The notes under the pieces are model-generated. The model saw nothing but the letters and a program-made list of their open reading frames with translations. It searched no databases and was not told the origin of the DNA. A stretch of DNA of 64,000 nt from CAJQQY01 sp045104975 (GTDB lineage: Bacteria > Bacteroidota > Bacteroidia > Chitinophagales > Saprospiraceae): assembly GCA_045104975.1 (NCBI GenBank), contig JBGCCY010000009.1, positions 11,356 to 75,355 of the forward strand, in the 5' to 3' direction. This document shows positions 45,747-54,657 of the stretch, piece by piece. The translations under genes were made by a program, and so were the position numbers. Positions within the stretch are counted from its first letter, which is position 1, and each line of letters begins with the position of its first letter.

Positions 45747-46904
45747 TTAAATATTACCTTTCAATATTTCTCTAGAAATTACTAATTTTTGAATTTCAGA
45801 AGTACCTTCACCGATTGTCAATAACTTCGAATCTCGAAGAAATTTTTCAACTGGAAAATCTTTGGTAAATCCATAACCTCCAAAAATTTGTACTCCTTCA
45901 TTCGCACATTCTACGGCAACTTCTGAAGCATACAATTTTGCCATGGCACCTTCCTTCGTCATTTTCTTTCCTGCATTTTTAAAATCTGCAGCTCGACGAG
46001 TCAATAATTCCGCAGCTTGAATCTTAGTAGACATATCAGCTAATTTAAAACTGATCGCTTGGAAAGAAGAAATTGGTTTTCCAAATTGCTCTCGCTCTTG
46101 TGCATATTTTACAGATGCTTCGTAAGCACCTTTGGCGATTCCCAATGACAAAGCAGCAATTGAAATTCGACCTCCATCCAAAATCTTCATAGACTGAATA
46201 AATCCATCTCCAATATTTCCTAGAACTTGACTTTCGTGAATTTTGCAATCGCTAAAAATCATCTCACAAGTTTCACTTGCACGCATTCCTAATTTATTTT
46301 CTTTTTTCCCAGCCTCAAAACCTGGAGTTCCTCTTTCTACCACAAATGCTGTCATTCCATGACTATCTAATAGTTCTCCTGTTCGAGCAATCACGACTGC
46401 AACATTTCCAGATTTACCATGAGTAATGAAATTTTTAGCACCATTCAATACCCAATGATCTCCTTCTTTTACCGCAACACATTGCATTCGTCCAGCATCA
46501 CTTCCTGTGTTTGGTTCCGTCAATCCCCAAGCACCGATCCATTCACCAGTAGCTAGTTTTGGAAGATATTTTTTCTTTTGTTCTTCATTTCCAAAAGCCA
46601 TAATGTGGCCTGTGCAAAGTGAATTATGTGCAGCAACCGACAAACCGATTGAACCACAAACTTTTCCAATTTCAGTTAAGATAGAAATGTATTCTTGGTA
46701 GCCTAAGCCTGAACCATTGTATTCTTCTGGGACGAGAACTCCTAAGAATCCAAGTTCACCAAGTTTGCGCATGGTATCGATAGGGAAGTGTTGTGCTTCA
46801 TCCCATTCCATGACGTGAGGTCGGATGTGATTTTCTGCAAAATCTTTTGCACTTTGTTCAATCATTTGAAGATTTTCCAAAAATGCGTCTGTCTGTACAG
46901 TCAT
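45747..46904 (-). CDS. Acyl-CoA dehydrogenase
   Basis: A 385-aa FAD-dependent acyl-CoA dehydrogenase (short/branched-chain type) acting in fatty acid or branched amino acid breakdown. Visible motifs are WGLTEPNTGSDAG (about 131-143, FAD/substrate loop), YAQEREQFGKPIS (about 272-284), the QIFGGYGFTKDFPVEKFLRD signature (about 337-356) and the catalytic base Glu366 in IGEGTSEIQ. Length and motifs are complete. It is monocistronic with its own terminator and marks the last clear core gene before the cassette-like array. Confidence 0.92.
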   Translation of the reverse strand: MTVQTDAFLENLQMIEQSAKDFAENHIRPHVMEWDEAQHFPIDTMRKLGELGFLGVLVPEEYNGSGLGYQEYISILTEIGKVCGSIGLSVAAHNSLCTGHIMAFGNEEQKKKYLPKLATGEWIGAWGLTEPNTGSDAGRMQCVAVKEGDHWVLNGAKNFITHGKSGNVAVVIARTGELLDSHGMTAFVVERGTPGFEAGKKENKLGMRASETCEMIFSDCKIHESQVLGNIGDGFIQSMKILDGGRISIAALSLGIAKGAYEASVKYAQEREQFGKPISSFQAISFKLADMSTKIQAAELLTRRAADFKNAGKKMTKEGAMAKLYASEVAVECANEGVQIFGGYGFTKDFPVEKFLRDSKLLTIGEGTSEIQKLVISREILKGNI

Positions 46905-47448
46905 TTGATATTTTTTTCAATAATTATAAAATGGTTAAATAAAGGTTGACGTGCAGGAAAATCTGCATCTTTCATTTGCGAATTTTCGCTTAGGGTTTGG
47001 TTAAAATGTACGTTCAAAATTGTTCAATAATGCTTTTTCTTTTAAGCGAACAAAATTAAGACTTTTACTTCATTTTAAACCATAAAAATGGAGAATAGTT
47101 TTCCAATAGGCAATTTCGATGTGAAGGTCTGCATTAACAGACTTAAAAAAGAACAAAGCGAAATTTTCCCAAAAAAGAACAAAGCGAGAAAATTCGATAA
47201 GGTGTTTTAGAGGCAATAGAAATTTTGATTCTTAGACAAAAACTGTGAAATAAATAATCACTTATGTATTAAAAAAACTCGTCGATTATTTATTTCAAAT
47301 CAATTAGTCCATTGTTTTCAAACTCATCTACTTTTAGGATGTAGAGGCTTAGTTATGTAAATGTATTGTTATTTTGTGGAAATGAATGGCATAGGAAGGC
47401 ATAAAATAAGCAACTAAGATTAGTGTCTTTCTTTTTCCAAGCTTTAAA
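46905..47448. other. Gene-free region at the left edge of the array
   Basis: About 540 bp with no credible gene. It contains a 16-bp direct repeat AAAAAAGAACAAAGCG (47145-47160 and 47171-47186) and a TCTAC...GTAGA hairpin near 47329-47347. The first copy of the array motif TGTAAATGTATTGTTA is at 47356-47371. The region from about 47300 on looks like array spacer. Confidence 0.5.
47356..47371 (+). repeat. Array motif TGTAAATGTATTGTTA
   Basis: One of at least eight copies in the spacers of 47.3-55.8 kb. The others are at 50208-50223 and 53116-53131 (inverted), 51657-51672, 52866-52881, 54521-54536, 54631-54646 and 55744-55759; some have one or two changes. I did not notice it elsewhere in the window. 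Confidence 0.6.
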
Positions 47449-47925
47449 TTACTTAATTGGATAATGATCAGCATCTCCATAAATCACTTTCCATTCTTCC
47501 TTTCGTTTTTCCCAAACAAAAGTATTTGGTCCTGTGGATTGAGTAATTTTTCCATCTTTTGCAACTAAAGAGTCTGTAAATATAAAAGAAGAAATTGCAT
47601 GGGAGTGATCAAGTGGGACAATTTGTAAATCCTTCCATTCGGTATGAAAGACTTCCAAGGAAGCCATAAATGTTTTTGTACCTGTTTTTACATCTTGGTA
47701 TCCGATTCGATTTCCATCTACTAACATCGTAAATTCAGGCCAGATCAAGTCCACCAATTTCTGAGCATTCAATGATGTGTCAGCGGCATAAAAAGCATTG
47801 ACTTGGTTTTTTACTTGTTCAATCACTCGCTGAGAATTAATTTCTTTATTTTCAACTTTCTTTTGACAACTTGCGAGTAGTGTTGCTAAACTTAAAAGAA
47901 GGGAAAAAGTTAATTTGATACTCAT
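47449..47925 (-). CDS. NTF2/SnoaL-like lipoprotein
   Basis: A 158-aa lipoprotein (lipobox LASC, Cys20) with one NTF2-like domain (about 32-155). The helix RVIEQVKNQVNAFYAADTSLNAQKLVDLIWPEFTML and the closing strands TFVWEKRKEEWKVIYGDADH fit the DUF4440/SnoaL-like fold. This fold serves many roles, and no catalytic residue can be named. It is the first gene of the one-directional array and is followed (minus strand) by spacer with the TAACAATACATTTACA motif. Confidence 0.75.
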   Translation of the reverse strand: MSIKLTFSLLLSLATLLASCQKKVENKEINSQRVIEQVKNQVNAFYAADTSLNAQKLVDLIWPEFTMLVDGNRIGYQDVKTGTKTFMASLEVFHTEWKDLQIVPLDHSHAISSFIFTDSLVAKDGKITQSTGPNTFVWEKRKEEWKVIYGDADHYPIK

Positions 47926-48115
47926 ATTTCTTTAGCTTGATAGTAATTAATGTTTTCGTTTGACTTCTTAGGAAATTTATATTTGTGTATCCTGTTGCCA
48001 TAAAATTATCATCTAATAGATTTTATTCTAAATGAAGTTGTATAGGAGAACGTAAAACGTTCAACGTCCATCGAATAAAGTCTAATCTAGTCTCGAGTTC
48101 TATTTTCTTTCTTAT

Positions 48116-48589
48116 TCATTTTGACCAAGTGCTTAGATTCTTCCTATAAAAGATGTCATCTATCGGGTTGTGAACAAAACCTACTGGTAATTCAGATTGA
48201 CGAATTTCTTGAAATCCATTTTTTTCATAAAACCGATGTGCTCCTTTAAATTGAACCATTGTGCCAAGATATACTTTTGATATTCCTTCTTCTTGACACC
48301 ATTGAAATGCTGTTTCCAAAAGTAGATTAGAAATGCCTTTTTCTTTTCCTCTATATTTTTTATGTACAAACATTTTCTTTAGAATAGAATTTCTATTTTC
48401 AATTTTTAGAATAGCAATTGTTCCAATAACCATATCCTCCTTTATTGCAATCCAATATTTATCGACTATTTTTTTTCTGATATTAGAAAATGGTTTTGAG
48501 ATTGGATTTTGAAATTCTTTTGCAATTTCCGCGACTAGTGAATTTACACTTTCTTGATATTTTTTTCGAAACGAAATTATCTTTATCAT
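48116..48589 (-). CDS. GNAT-family N-acetyltransferase
   Basis: A 157-aa acetyl-CoA-dependent N-acetyltransferase. The strand VIGTIAILKIENR and then KKMFVHKKYRGKEKGISNLLLE (motif A, acetyl-CoA pyrophosphate loop with RGKEKG) and RFYEKNGFQEI (motif B) are typical. The substrate is unknown. The spacer after its stop (minus strand) contains ACGTTGAAC, matching the GTTRRRY integron core near 48069-48077. GNAT genes are frequent integron cassettes. Confidence 0.85.
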   Translation of the reverse strand: MIKIISFRKKYQESVNSLVAEIAKEFQNPISKPFSNIRKKIVDKYWIAIKEDMVIGTIAILKIENRNSILKKMFVHKKYRGKEKGISNLLLETAFQWCQEEGISKVYLGTMVQFKGAHRFYEKNGFQEIRQSELPVGFVHNPIDDIFYRKNLSTWSK

Positions 48590-48805
48590 ACTTATTTTAC
48601 TTGCTTAACTTATGGTTCGATTTTCATGAATTCATGAATTGCTGTAAGGGGAGGGGAGCCTTTGGAATATTTAGACTTATCTGATAAGAGTTTTTTTTGC
48701 CTAAAAAATTACGTTACATAGATTTAAGATTTCATGAGTAGATAGTATGTATATATGATTATTAATTCGTAATGAAAGAGATACCTAGTATTCTTATTTT
48801 AGTGA

Positions 48806-49474
48806 TTATCCTTTAATATAAAATGGAATTAGAATCATCCCATTATCGTGCATGTCATAGGAAAACAATCCTCCCTTTTTAATTTTTAATGGTTCAAAAA
48901 GACCTAATACATCAGTTTTTTTAAAAGAACGATGAAGCGCATATCTACAGATCGTATTAATTGTATTCCAAATTTGGTCGTATCCAGAATTGGAATCTTT
49001 ATAGGAAATTAAATCAAAGTAATCGTCATCATTGAGGTTGCTGTAACCAATCGGTTCTGTTAATTTGAAAGGTTCTAAGTCTATTCCTAGGCCTGCTTCC
49101 CAATAGGAAAATTTATAATCATATCCGAAATCATGTGAGTCAATGGTTAATTGGTATTCCTTCATGTCAAATATCCCGTAGGATAAGGCTTCTGAATATT
49201 CGTGGGATTGTTCGTGGTACTCGAAATAGATCATATCATATTGTTCGACATCTTCTTTAGATTGATATTTGACCCATTCTATAATTAGTTTATTTTCTAA
49301 TAGATTAAAAATATTATTTTCAAATTCCTCCATATCGAAATCAAGAATTTTTTGCTTTACTATATTTATTTCGGGATATTTGGAATCTAAATTGATCAAT
49401 GTTTTTTTAGAATCTTCCATCTCCTGTTTTAATCTATGGGAAAGTGTATTATTTAATTCCTTTATTTTTTCCAT
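48806..49474 (-). CDS. Uncharacterised cytoplasmic protein
   Basis: A 222-aa acidic, aromatic-rich protein with no signal or membrane segment. The N-terminal 55 residues are helical. The rest (IIEWVKYQSKEDVEQYDMIYFEYHEQSHEYSEA ... YDMHDNGMILIPFYIKG) looks like a single alpha/beta domain, in texture like contact-dependent-toxin immunity or SMI1/SUKH-neighbour proteins, but no family is assigned. It is a single-gene unit of the array; a GTTAAGC integron-like core lies downstream near 48603-48609 on the minus strand. Confidence 0.5.
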   Translation of the reverse strand: MEKIKELNNTLSHRLKQEMEDSKKTLINLDSKYPEINIVKQKILDFDMEEFENNIFNLLENKLIIEWVKYQSKEDVEQYDMIYFEYHEQSHEYSEALSYGIFDMKEYQLTIDSHDFGYDYKFSYWEAGLGIDLEPFKLTEPIGYSNLNDDDYFDLISYKDSNSGYDQIWNTINTICRYALHRSFKKTDVLGLFEPLKIKKGGLFSYDMHDNGMILIPFYIKG

Positions 49475-49679
49475 CTATTTTTTATTTATCAAATTGGTCT
49501 TGGATAAATGTTGTGCGCCCGAATTGGGTGAATGTCCATTTGTCTATTTGTTCGTTTTATATTATTGATTAAGTTGTTTATTAGTCTCAGAAAAGGTTTA
49601 AAAATTTATATTTTAATATTGTAAAAAAACGAATTTAGTCGTTTGTGTTCAACCCATCTACTTTCAGTTAGAGCCGTAG

Positions 49680-50081
49680 TTAGATTACAGCTTGTGCCTC
49701 AATTTCAATCATAAATTTTTCATTTGCCAATCCTTTTACACTAATCCAAGAACTTGCTGGAGGATTTATAGTCCCAAAATTACCTTTCAAGATTTGGTTG
49801 ATTATCGCTCCATCCTCCTTTTGATAATTCACTATGTAAATTCTCAACATTACAATATTTTCTAAGGTGCCACCTGCTGCTTTTATTGCGATTTCTAAAT
49901 TGTCTAATGACTTTTGAGTTTGCTTAGCTAAATCATTTTCTCCTACGATATTTAACTCTTCATCCCATGCAACTTGACCTGAAATGAAAATCATTTTACC
50001 TGGATTTGAAACTACTATTTGAGAAAATCCATATTGTCTTGAGTCGAATAAAGATTTGGGATTTATAGTTTCTCTTTTCAT
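49680..50081 (-). CDS. RidA/YjgF-family protein
   Basis: A 133-aa protein of the Rid (YjgF/YER057c/UK114) family. Members deaminate reactive enamines/imines or act in related clean-up. FSQIVVSNPGKMIFISGQVAWDEE (about 19-42), SLDNLEIAIKAAGGTLENIVMLRIYIVN (about 58-85) and EKFMIEIEAQAVI at the end match the family. The Arg in MLRIYIVN is in the place expected for the substrate-carboxylate ligand in deaminating members. It is a single-gene unit of the array; a GTTAGCA core-like sequence lies about 50 bp upstream of its ATG. Confidence 0.85.
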   Translation of the reverse strand: MKRETINPKSLFDSRQYGFSQIVVSNPGKMIFISGQVAWDEELNIVGENDLAKQTQKSLDNLEIAIKAAGGTLENIVMLRIYIVNYQKEDGAIINQILKGNFGTINPPASSWISVKGLANEKFMIEIEAQAVI

Positions 50082-50346
50082 TTTATTTTTTGGTTAATGG
50101 AAATGAATGGTTCGCATTAATTACGTGCTAACTGAATGAGTGATGTAGTCTTTGTTTATTCCCATAAAGTTAGGTAAAGCTACTTATGGACTAGTTATGT
50201 TTTTTTATAACAATACAATTACATCTTAAAATAGAATCCAAAGTGTTGAAACATGTGATGTAAAAAATGAATTCTCTATTAATTAATGAACTTGTTTTGT
50301 TGCTTAATTTTATGGAATTGACGCAATGGTATCGATGGTTGTTTTT

Positions 50347-50964
50347 CTATTTACATTCCATCTGTTTACCCTCTTTATCCCAACATTTTTCTGAGACCAT
50401 TTTATCTTCTTTAAAAGTTTGTTCTTTCCATAATTTATCCTGGGCATTCTCATGATAAATTTTCCATATTCCGTCTCTTTTACCATCCTTGAAGTTTGCG
50501 TCAATACAAAATCCATTTTCTTGAATATCGCAGATTTTCCAAGGGCCAAATCTTACATCATCTTTCATATTTCCTTCTCCTGCAAGGTGTCCTTTTTCAT
50601 GAAACCATTTCATCAATCCCTTTGCTTTTCCTTTGGAATAAAAACCTTCCAAGAATAAGATTCCATTATCTTCCCATTCTCGATGCAATCCTTCTTTTAG
50701 ACCTGCGGTATAATTTCCTTCCTATTTCAATTGACCATTTTGATAATATTCTCTCCATAACCCGTCTTTCTTACTATCCTTTTTTTGATTCAAAATAACC
50801 TGATCATCTAGTTCGGTAATTTCGGTTTGAATCGTTGGTTTAGTTAGAGTGTTTTCTTTTTGATTCCTTTGTCCACTACAACCTATACCATTCAATAATG
50901 TTAACATTATTATGATCAAAATTGTAGTGGTATTTCCAAAATACTTTTGGTTTAAATTAACCAT
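50347..50964 (-). pseudogene. YwqK-like (MORN-type repeat) lipoprotein gene broken by a stop codon
   Basis: Two frames continue each other exactly: 50722-50964 (MVNLNQKYF..., lipobox NGIGC, ending WREYYQNGQLK) and, in the same frame after a single TAG at 50722-50724, EGNYTAGLKEG then HREWEDNGILFLEGFYSKG onward to 50347. The combined product would be about 205 aa, with a lipoprotein signal and four or five GxWKxYxxNG-type YwqK repeats. The stop lies in mid-repeat (K-stop-EGNY), where a Lys, Gln or Glu codon is expected. No frame change is needed, so a single nonsense change explains the break. YwqK proteins are often labelled antitoxin by name only. Confidence 0.75.
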
Positions 50965-51051
50965 CTGATTTTTATTCTTTTTTTGAAAAACTAATTTCAC
51001 TATCGATAAAAAGGATTATGACCAAGTACTTACCTATTTGAAAAAACAAGA

Positions 51052-51453
51052 TTAAATAAAGTCGTCATCCTCTAACGGTTTTTTTTCAATTTCTTTTAAC
51101 TCTAAATTTTCGAAATCATCTAATAAGTTTTTCTCTTTTCTAATTTGTTCTTTTAGTTCTCTTTTTCGTGTCAATTTATTTAATTCATTTTCTAACTCAT
51201 CCTCTTCCCAATTAGGACTAATCCCAAAGATTTCCAAGTTCTCTGTACCAAACGTACTCAGGTAATGAGCCGCTAAACCAATCCCCCAAATCAATGCTAT
51301 GATTATCATAGGAAGTATTTCACCATTATTATTAGTAGTCAAAATGGCATAAAGCATTCCTAGAATTAATGCATAAGCTAAGAAATGATAAAAGAATCCT
51401 TTTTTTGCTTTTACCTTTTTATTGGCCTTTTCGAAAATATCTTCGTTCTTCAT
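51052..51453 (-). CDS. 2TM-domain protein
   Basis: A 133-aa protein. The opening EKANKKVKAKKGFFYHFLAYALI and the two hydrophobic segments (about 22-38 and 48-63, ending WGIGLAAHYLSTFG) are the 2TM domain (PF13239 type) common in Bacteroidota. The C-terminal half is a charged helix (EDELENELNKLTRKRELKEQIRKEK). Function is unknown. It lies upstream of the broken YwqK-like gene on the same strand with an 87-bp gap and no clear palindrome between, so the two may share one cassette. Confidence 0.8.
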   Translation of the reverse strand: MKNEDIFEKANKKVKAKKGFFYHFLAYALILGMLYAILTTNNNGEILPMIIIALIWGIGLAAHYLSTFGTENLEIFGISPNWEEDELENELNKLTRKRELKEQIRKEKNLLDDFENLELKEIEKKPLEDDDFI

Positions 51454-51554
51454 TTTATAAGTTTTACTAGTTTTTTAAACATGAACCTTGAACTATATTT
51501 CAAGTGGTCTAACTTCTTTCGTTTTTTAATTTAATTTTTTTCTTTTGCTATAAC

Positions 51555-51673
51555 GAAGGTCAGGTTGTTAAAAAAAACTCCCACCTGCGATTTTGCTTTT
51601 CTAAATATACGTCAAAGTTTTTATATTTGATTTATATGAATCTCGATTTTTTCCAATGTAAATGTATTGTTAT
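51555..51673 (-). repeat. Array repeat type B, copy 1
   Basis: It shares about three-quarters identity with 54419-54536, including GGTCAGGTTGTTAAAAA at one end, AAATATACGTCAAA in the middle and TGTAAATGTATTGTTA at the other end. On the minus strand AAC at the start and a GTT-like core at the end recall attC ends. Confidence 0.55.
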
Positions 51674-51716
51674 TGGTTGAGAAATAAAATAGAATAATCA
51701 TATTTCTAAATAAAAA

Positions 51717-51745
51717 AAGTTGCTAACCTTTTGAGTTAGCAACTT
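51717..51745 (-). terminator. Rho-independent terminator within the array
   Basis: A perfect 11-bp stem AAGTTGCTAAC / GTTAGCAACTT with a 7-nt loop. On the minus strand it is followed by seven T, about 125 bp after the stop of the zincin-like gene. Confidence 0.8.
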
Positions 51746-51871
51746 CATTTTATTATTGTAAATTGTCGGAAATGGTCTGCTGCTTCTGACAGTAGTTTAC
51801 CATAAGTTAATACAAGCAGTTTTTACTTATTGATCAGATTGCTTTTTATTGGACAGCAGAGTTTTTACATT

Positions 51872-52729
51872 TTAATTAAATCGTTTACCTTTTCTTATAT
51901 ATTTAATAACTTTCTTTTCAAAGCATCTACCATATTTACCGTTCTTACGATCAAGAAAGCATTTTTCAGCAACTGTTGCTTGTTGTTCTAAATTCATACT
52001 TCCCCAACTGCTATTGCATTTGACACCATAGACGCTTCCACTTGAGGTAGAGTTTTTTACTTGGGAAGAAATTCCCCCGATCGTCCAATTGATATCGGCG
52101 GTTACATGTAATTGCCATACATGTGCTATTTCATGTATAAATAAACCTTCGTCTTTAAGAGCATTTTTGTAACCAGCGCTTCCCATATTCATTAAGAAAT
52201 GTCCAGTTCCTGTAGGCCATACAAATTCTCTATTTCCAATACCCAATAAATTGGTGATCAAAATTTTACTTCTCGGAGGTAATGTACCACCAAACAAATT
52301 TTTATTTGCGAAATTATATTCTTGTTTAGTTACTCTTCGATATTTTGGTATTCGTCCATTGACAACTACTTCCTTGGTAATTTTATATCCTTGAAATAGG
52401 ATAGTTCCACTAGAACTCACTACAACACCTGCAAAAACCTTCCCGCCATTAAATACTAGTTTTCCTCCTTTAGTGGCATATTTTTTTGTTACCCTACCAG
52501 CTGTTTTTGCTCCACTCCAAACTTTTTTGCCTCCTTTGCTAGCATATTTTTTTGTTGTGCTGCCAGCTTTTTTTGCTCCGTTCCAAGTTTTTTTTCCTCC
52601 CTTTTTTGCATATTTTTTTGTTGTACTACCCACTTTTTTTGCTGCTTTTTTTATAGACCCCCATTGAGCGTTTGTATTGAAATTTCCTAATAAGAATAAA
52701 CAGGTGATAAGAACGATTGCGTTTTTCAT
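51872..52729 (-). CDS. Exported zincin-like protein with cationic repeats
   Basis: A 285-aa protein with signal peptide 1-21 (ending NTNAQ). Residues 29-93 are three 22-residue Lys/Gly-rich repeats of the pattern AAKKVGSTTKKYAKKGGKKTW. The C-terminal part (about 130-260) carries an HExxH zinc motif, FIHEIAHVWQLH (HEIAH at 199-203), plus a possible third ligand in MNLEQQATVAEKC (Glu248), as in DUF4157-type domains. It is likely an exported metallopeptidase or toxin-like protein; the cationic repeats could bind DNA, RNA or membranes. Both roles are inferences. It sits in the array and ends in a terminator. Confidence 0.65.
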   Translation of the reverse strand: MKNAIVLITCLFLLGNFNTNAQWGSIKKAAKKVGSTTKKYAKKGGKKTWNGAKKAGSTTKKYASKGGKKVWSGAKTAGRVTKKYATKGGKLVFNGGKVFAGVVVSSSGTILFQGYKITKEVVVNGRIPKYRRVTKQEYNFANKNLFGGTLPPRSKILITNLLGIGNREFVWPTGTGHFLMNMGSAGYKNALKDEGLFIHEIAHVWQLHVTADINWTIGGISSQVKNSTSSGSVYGVKCNSSWGSMNLEQQATVAEKCFLDRKNGKYGRCFEKKVIKYIRKGKRFN

Positions 52730-53279
52730 TTTATATTATTTAGATGGTTCATTAATATTTACAATACAAAGATGCAGTAGATTACATCTTTATAAATCCA
52801 CCTTTCTAAGGATTGTATAAAAACCCTCATTTATGAGGACTAACTAATGTTCTATCTTTTAAGAATGTAAATGTGTTGTTAAGACATAAAAAGAAGGAGG
52901 CATTCATTATCATTTTTAATTTAATAATGGTCTTGTACTGATATAAGTTTTGTTGATATTTTTGAGGCAAATTTCATTTTAATCTAAAGAATTCCCCGAT
53001 GCTTGCATCGGGTGTAAAAGAATTAAGAATAATAAATCAGCGTCTAAAAAACGCCAGTTGTAAATTACATTTATCTGAATTTTTAATTCCTCGCCAGCTT
53101 GCTGTGAGATTGTTTAATAACAATACAATTACAAGAGATAATATGAAGATAATTCTAATGTCAAAATATTTAAAAAATCACATTTTAGTTTTTTTTTAAG
53201 ACTGACGGTTTTGTATATACGTAGCAGTTGGTTTTGCTAATTTTTTCTGTGTAATGCTTTGTTGGGTACAGCATTCTTT
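52730..53279. other. Repeat-filled array spacer
   Basis: A 550-bp spacer without a credible gene. It holds a TAACAACACATTTACA copy (52866-52881), a GATGCTTGCATCGG-type palindrome (about 52994-53012), an inverted type A repeat (about 53078-53210) and an attC-like hairpin start (53254-53264, ATGCTTTGTTG) next to the stop of the gene at 53280. A short plus-strand frame at 52999-53199 is not coding-like. Confidence 0.5.
53078..53210. repeat. Array repeat type A, inverted copy
   Basis: On the minus strand it runs CCGTCAGTCTT, AAAACTAAAATGTGATTTTT, then TGTAATTGTATTGTTATT. This is the same order as 55647-55814, but inverted relative to that copy. Confidence 0.5.
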
Positions 53280-53924
53280 TTATTTCCCAAATAATTTATT
53301 CCAAAATCCTTTTTTCTCTTCTTTCGGTTTCGCTTCCTTTGATGTGTTTTCTACTTTTGAAGGTGTAACTACTTTGGTTGAAGCTGCTTCGGTATTTGGT
53401 TTCATATCCATAAAAAAAATACCTTCTTGATTCATTCCAATTGGAAACGAAGTTCTATCAATCCAATTCTTTGATTGCAATTCTTGAAGTGGCTTAGATT
53501 CAATAGTTTTTTTGAAAATTTCAATTCCTTTTTCAATAATTTGGTCTTCGATATTTATTTTAGAATTGCCAAATATTGAAACTCCTTCTTGAGGAATATT
53601 TAAAAGTAAGATTTGAGTTTTTCCATTCCCTTTTTGAATATCTAAAACTTTAAAAAATGCACCTGATTGAATTACGATATGTCCAAGTTCGGGGTTTTGA
53701 CTAAACATGGATAAATCTTTACCTTTTGATGAAGCAACTAAGTATCTGCAATTTTTTCCAAACCCACCGATTTTATGGCTCACGTCGGTAAAACCTCTTT
53801 CTATTAAAATTTGATTTGGCTGATATTTAGAAATTAATCTTTCATCTAAATCCAAATCTCTGCAAAAAAATGCTAATCCACCGAAAGTGGAATTCATAAT
53901 TGATTGTATTTCTTCGTTTGTCAT
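53280..53924 (-). CDS. Uncharacterised cytoplasmic protein with charged tail
   Basis: A 214-aa protein, no signal or membrane segment. Residues 1-165 look like one compact alpha/beta domain (FGGLAFFCRDLDLDERLISKYQPNQILIERGFTDVS ... IVIQSGAFFKVLDIQKGNGKTQILLLNIPQ). Residues 165-214 are a disordered Lys/Glu/Pro linker ending KGFWNKLFGK, possibly an amphipathic anchor. No family is recognised. Just after its stop (minus strand) is ACCCAACAAAGCAT, an exact RYYYAAC-type core followed by the stretch shared with 56727-56737. Confidence 0.5.
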   Translation of the reverse strand: MTNEEIQSIMNSTFGGLAFFCRDLDLDERLISKYQPNQILIERGFTDVSHKIGGFGKNCRYLVASSKGKDLSMFSQNPELGHIVIQSGAFFKVLDIQKGNGKTQILLLNIPQEGVSIFGNSKINIEDQIIEKGIEIFKKTIESKPLQELQSKNWIDRTSFPIGMNQEGIFFMDMKPNTEAASTKVVTPSKVENTSKEAKPKEEKKGFWNKLFGK

Positions 53925-53947
53925 TTTTTATTTTTTTGGTTACACTC

Positions 53948-54112
53948 AACCTCAGTCTGCGAAAAAAAACTAAAATGTGATTTTTGAAAACCAAATTTAA
54001 TTTTACAAAGGATCACTTTTTAAAAGTACTGCTATTTTATTGTTTGTATTTCTATTGTTATTAAATAAAATTTGCCTCAAAAAAATCATGAGACTTTTTC
54101 ACAGTTGACGTC
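53948..54112 (-). repeat. Array repeat type A, copy 1
   Basis: About 165 bp, homologous to 55647-55814. Its outer ends are inverted (CAGTCTGCGAAAAA and TTTTTCACAGTTGACG). The minus-strand right end reads GAGGTTGAGTG, containing GTTGAGT, a perfect GTTRRRY integron core, 25 bp before the ATG of the gene at 53280-53924. Confidence 0.6.
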
Positions 54113-54254
54113 CGCGTATCCAGGAGGTGACAAATTTTGCTCAGTATGGAGGTTGGATGCATTTTTTTCTTGCGTTTTTATTTCAAATAAACTACTCCAA
54201 ACTTTCTTGCAATAAGTTTCAAGTCAATGTTACCAGTTTTTATCTGTTGACTGG

Positions 54255-54401
54255 TTACTGCCATAAAATCTTCAACCTAATCTCCAGGTTAGGTTTCGAT
54301 TGTTCTTGGTTGCAACAAGTAAACTGAATTAGAATTTCAAATATTAATATGAGTCCATTCATTATTTGGCTTGATTTGTTTTTGATTTTTTGATGGTTCA
54401 T
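54255..54401 (-). CDS. Small lipoprotein-like ORF
   Basis: A 48-aa frame (MNHQKIKNKSSQIM ... KILWQ) with a hydrophobic stretch and Cys pair (LIFEILIQFTCCNQEQ) as in lipoprotein signals. It starts 16 bp after the GTT core-like end of a type B repeat, the same placement as other array genes. The reading then breaks; a second short frame (DFMAVTSQQIKTGNID ...) follows in another frame to about 54168, so it may be a decayed gene. Confidence 0.35.
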   Translation of the reverse strand: MNHQKIKNKSSQIMNGLILIFEILIQFTCCNQEQSKPNLEIRLKILWQ

Positions 54402-54418
54402 TTTTCTTTGGGATGCAG

Positions 54419-54536
54419 AACGTCAGTTTGTGAAAAACCCTCCCTCCATTGATCTTGATAATCGAAATATACGTCAAAAGTTTTATATCTCATTTATAAG
54501 CATCTCTGTTTTTTGACTAATGTAAATGTATTGTTA
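54419..54536 (-). repeat. Array repeat type B, copy 2
   Basis: Homologue of 51555-51673. Its minus-strand end ACTGACGTTCTGC is followed by the small ORF at 54255-54401. TGTAAATGTATTGTTA forms its other end. A second motif copy is at 54631-54646, next to the stop of the DUF1579-like gene. Confidence 0.55.
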
Positions 54537-54657
54537 CAATAAATTGGGTTAGGTTAGTATTGGACAGCGGGAGAGGTTTGAGGATTTGTTTTGTTTTATT
54601 GATCCTCTTAGAGATACGAAATATTATTTTTGTAAATGTATTGTTAGCAGTAATTTT

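Noticed and set aside
47145..47186. 16-bp direct repeat as an attachment site
   Set aside because: Two copies 26 bp apart in AT-rich DNA without an integrase or matching tRNA end; slippage is simpler.
50347..50964. Toxin-antitoxin system suggested by the YwqK name
   Set aside because: YwqK is called antitoxin by annotation only, the gene is broken and no toxin partner is visible.
52999..53199. Plus-strand frame of 66 codons in an array spacer
   Set aside because: It covers a repeat and a palindrome, runs against the array direction and has no coding-like composition.
54127..54327. Plus-strand frame of 66 codons
   Set aside because: It overlaps the minus-strand small ORF and spacer DNA and shows no signal or domain.
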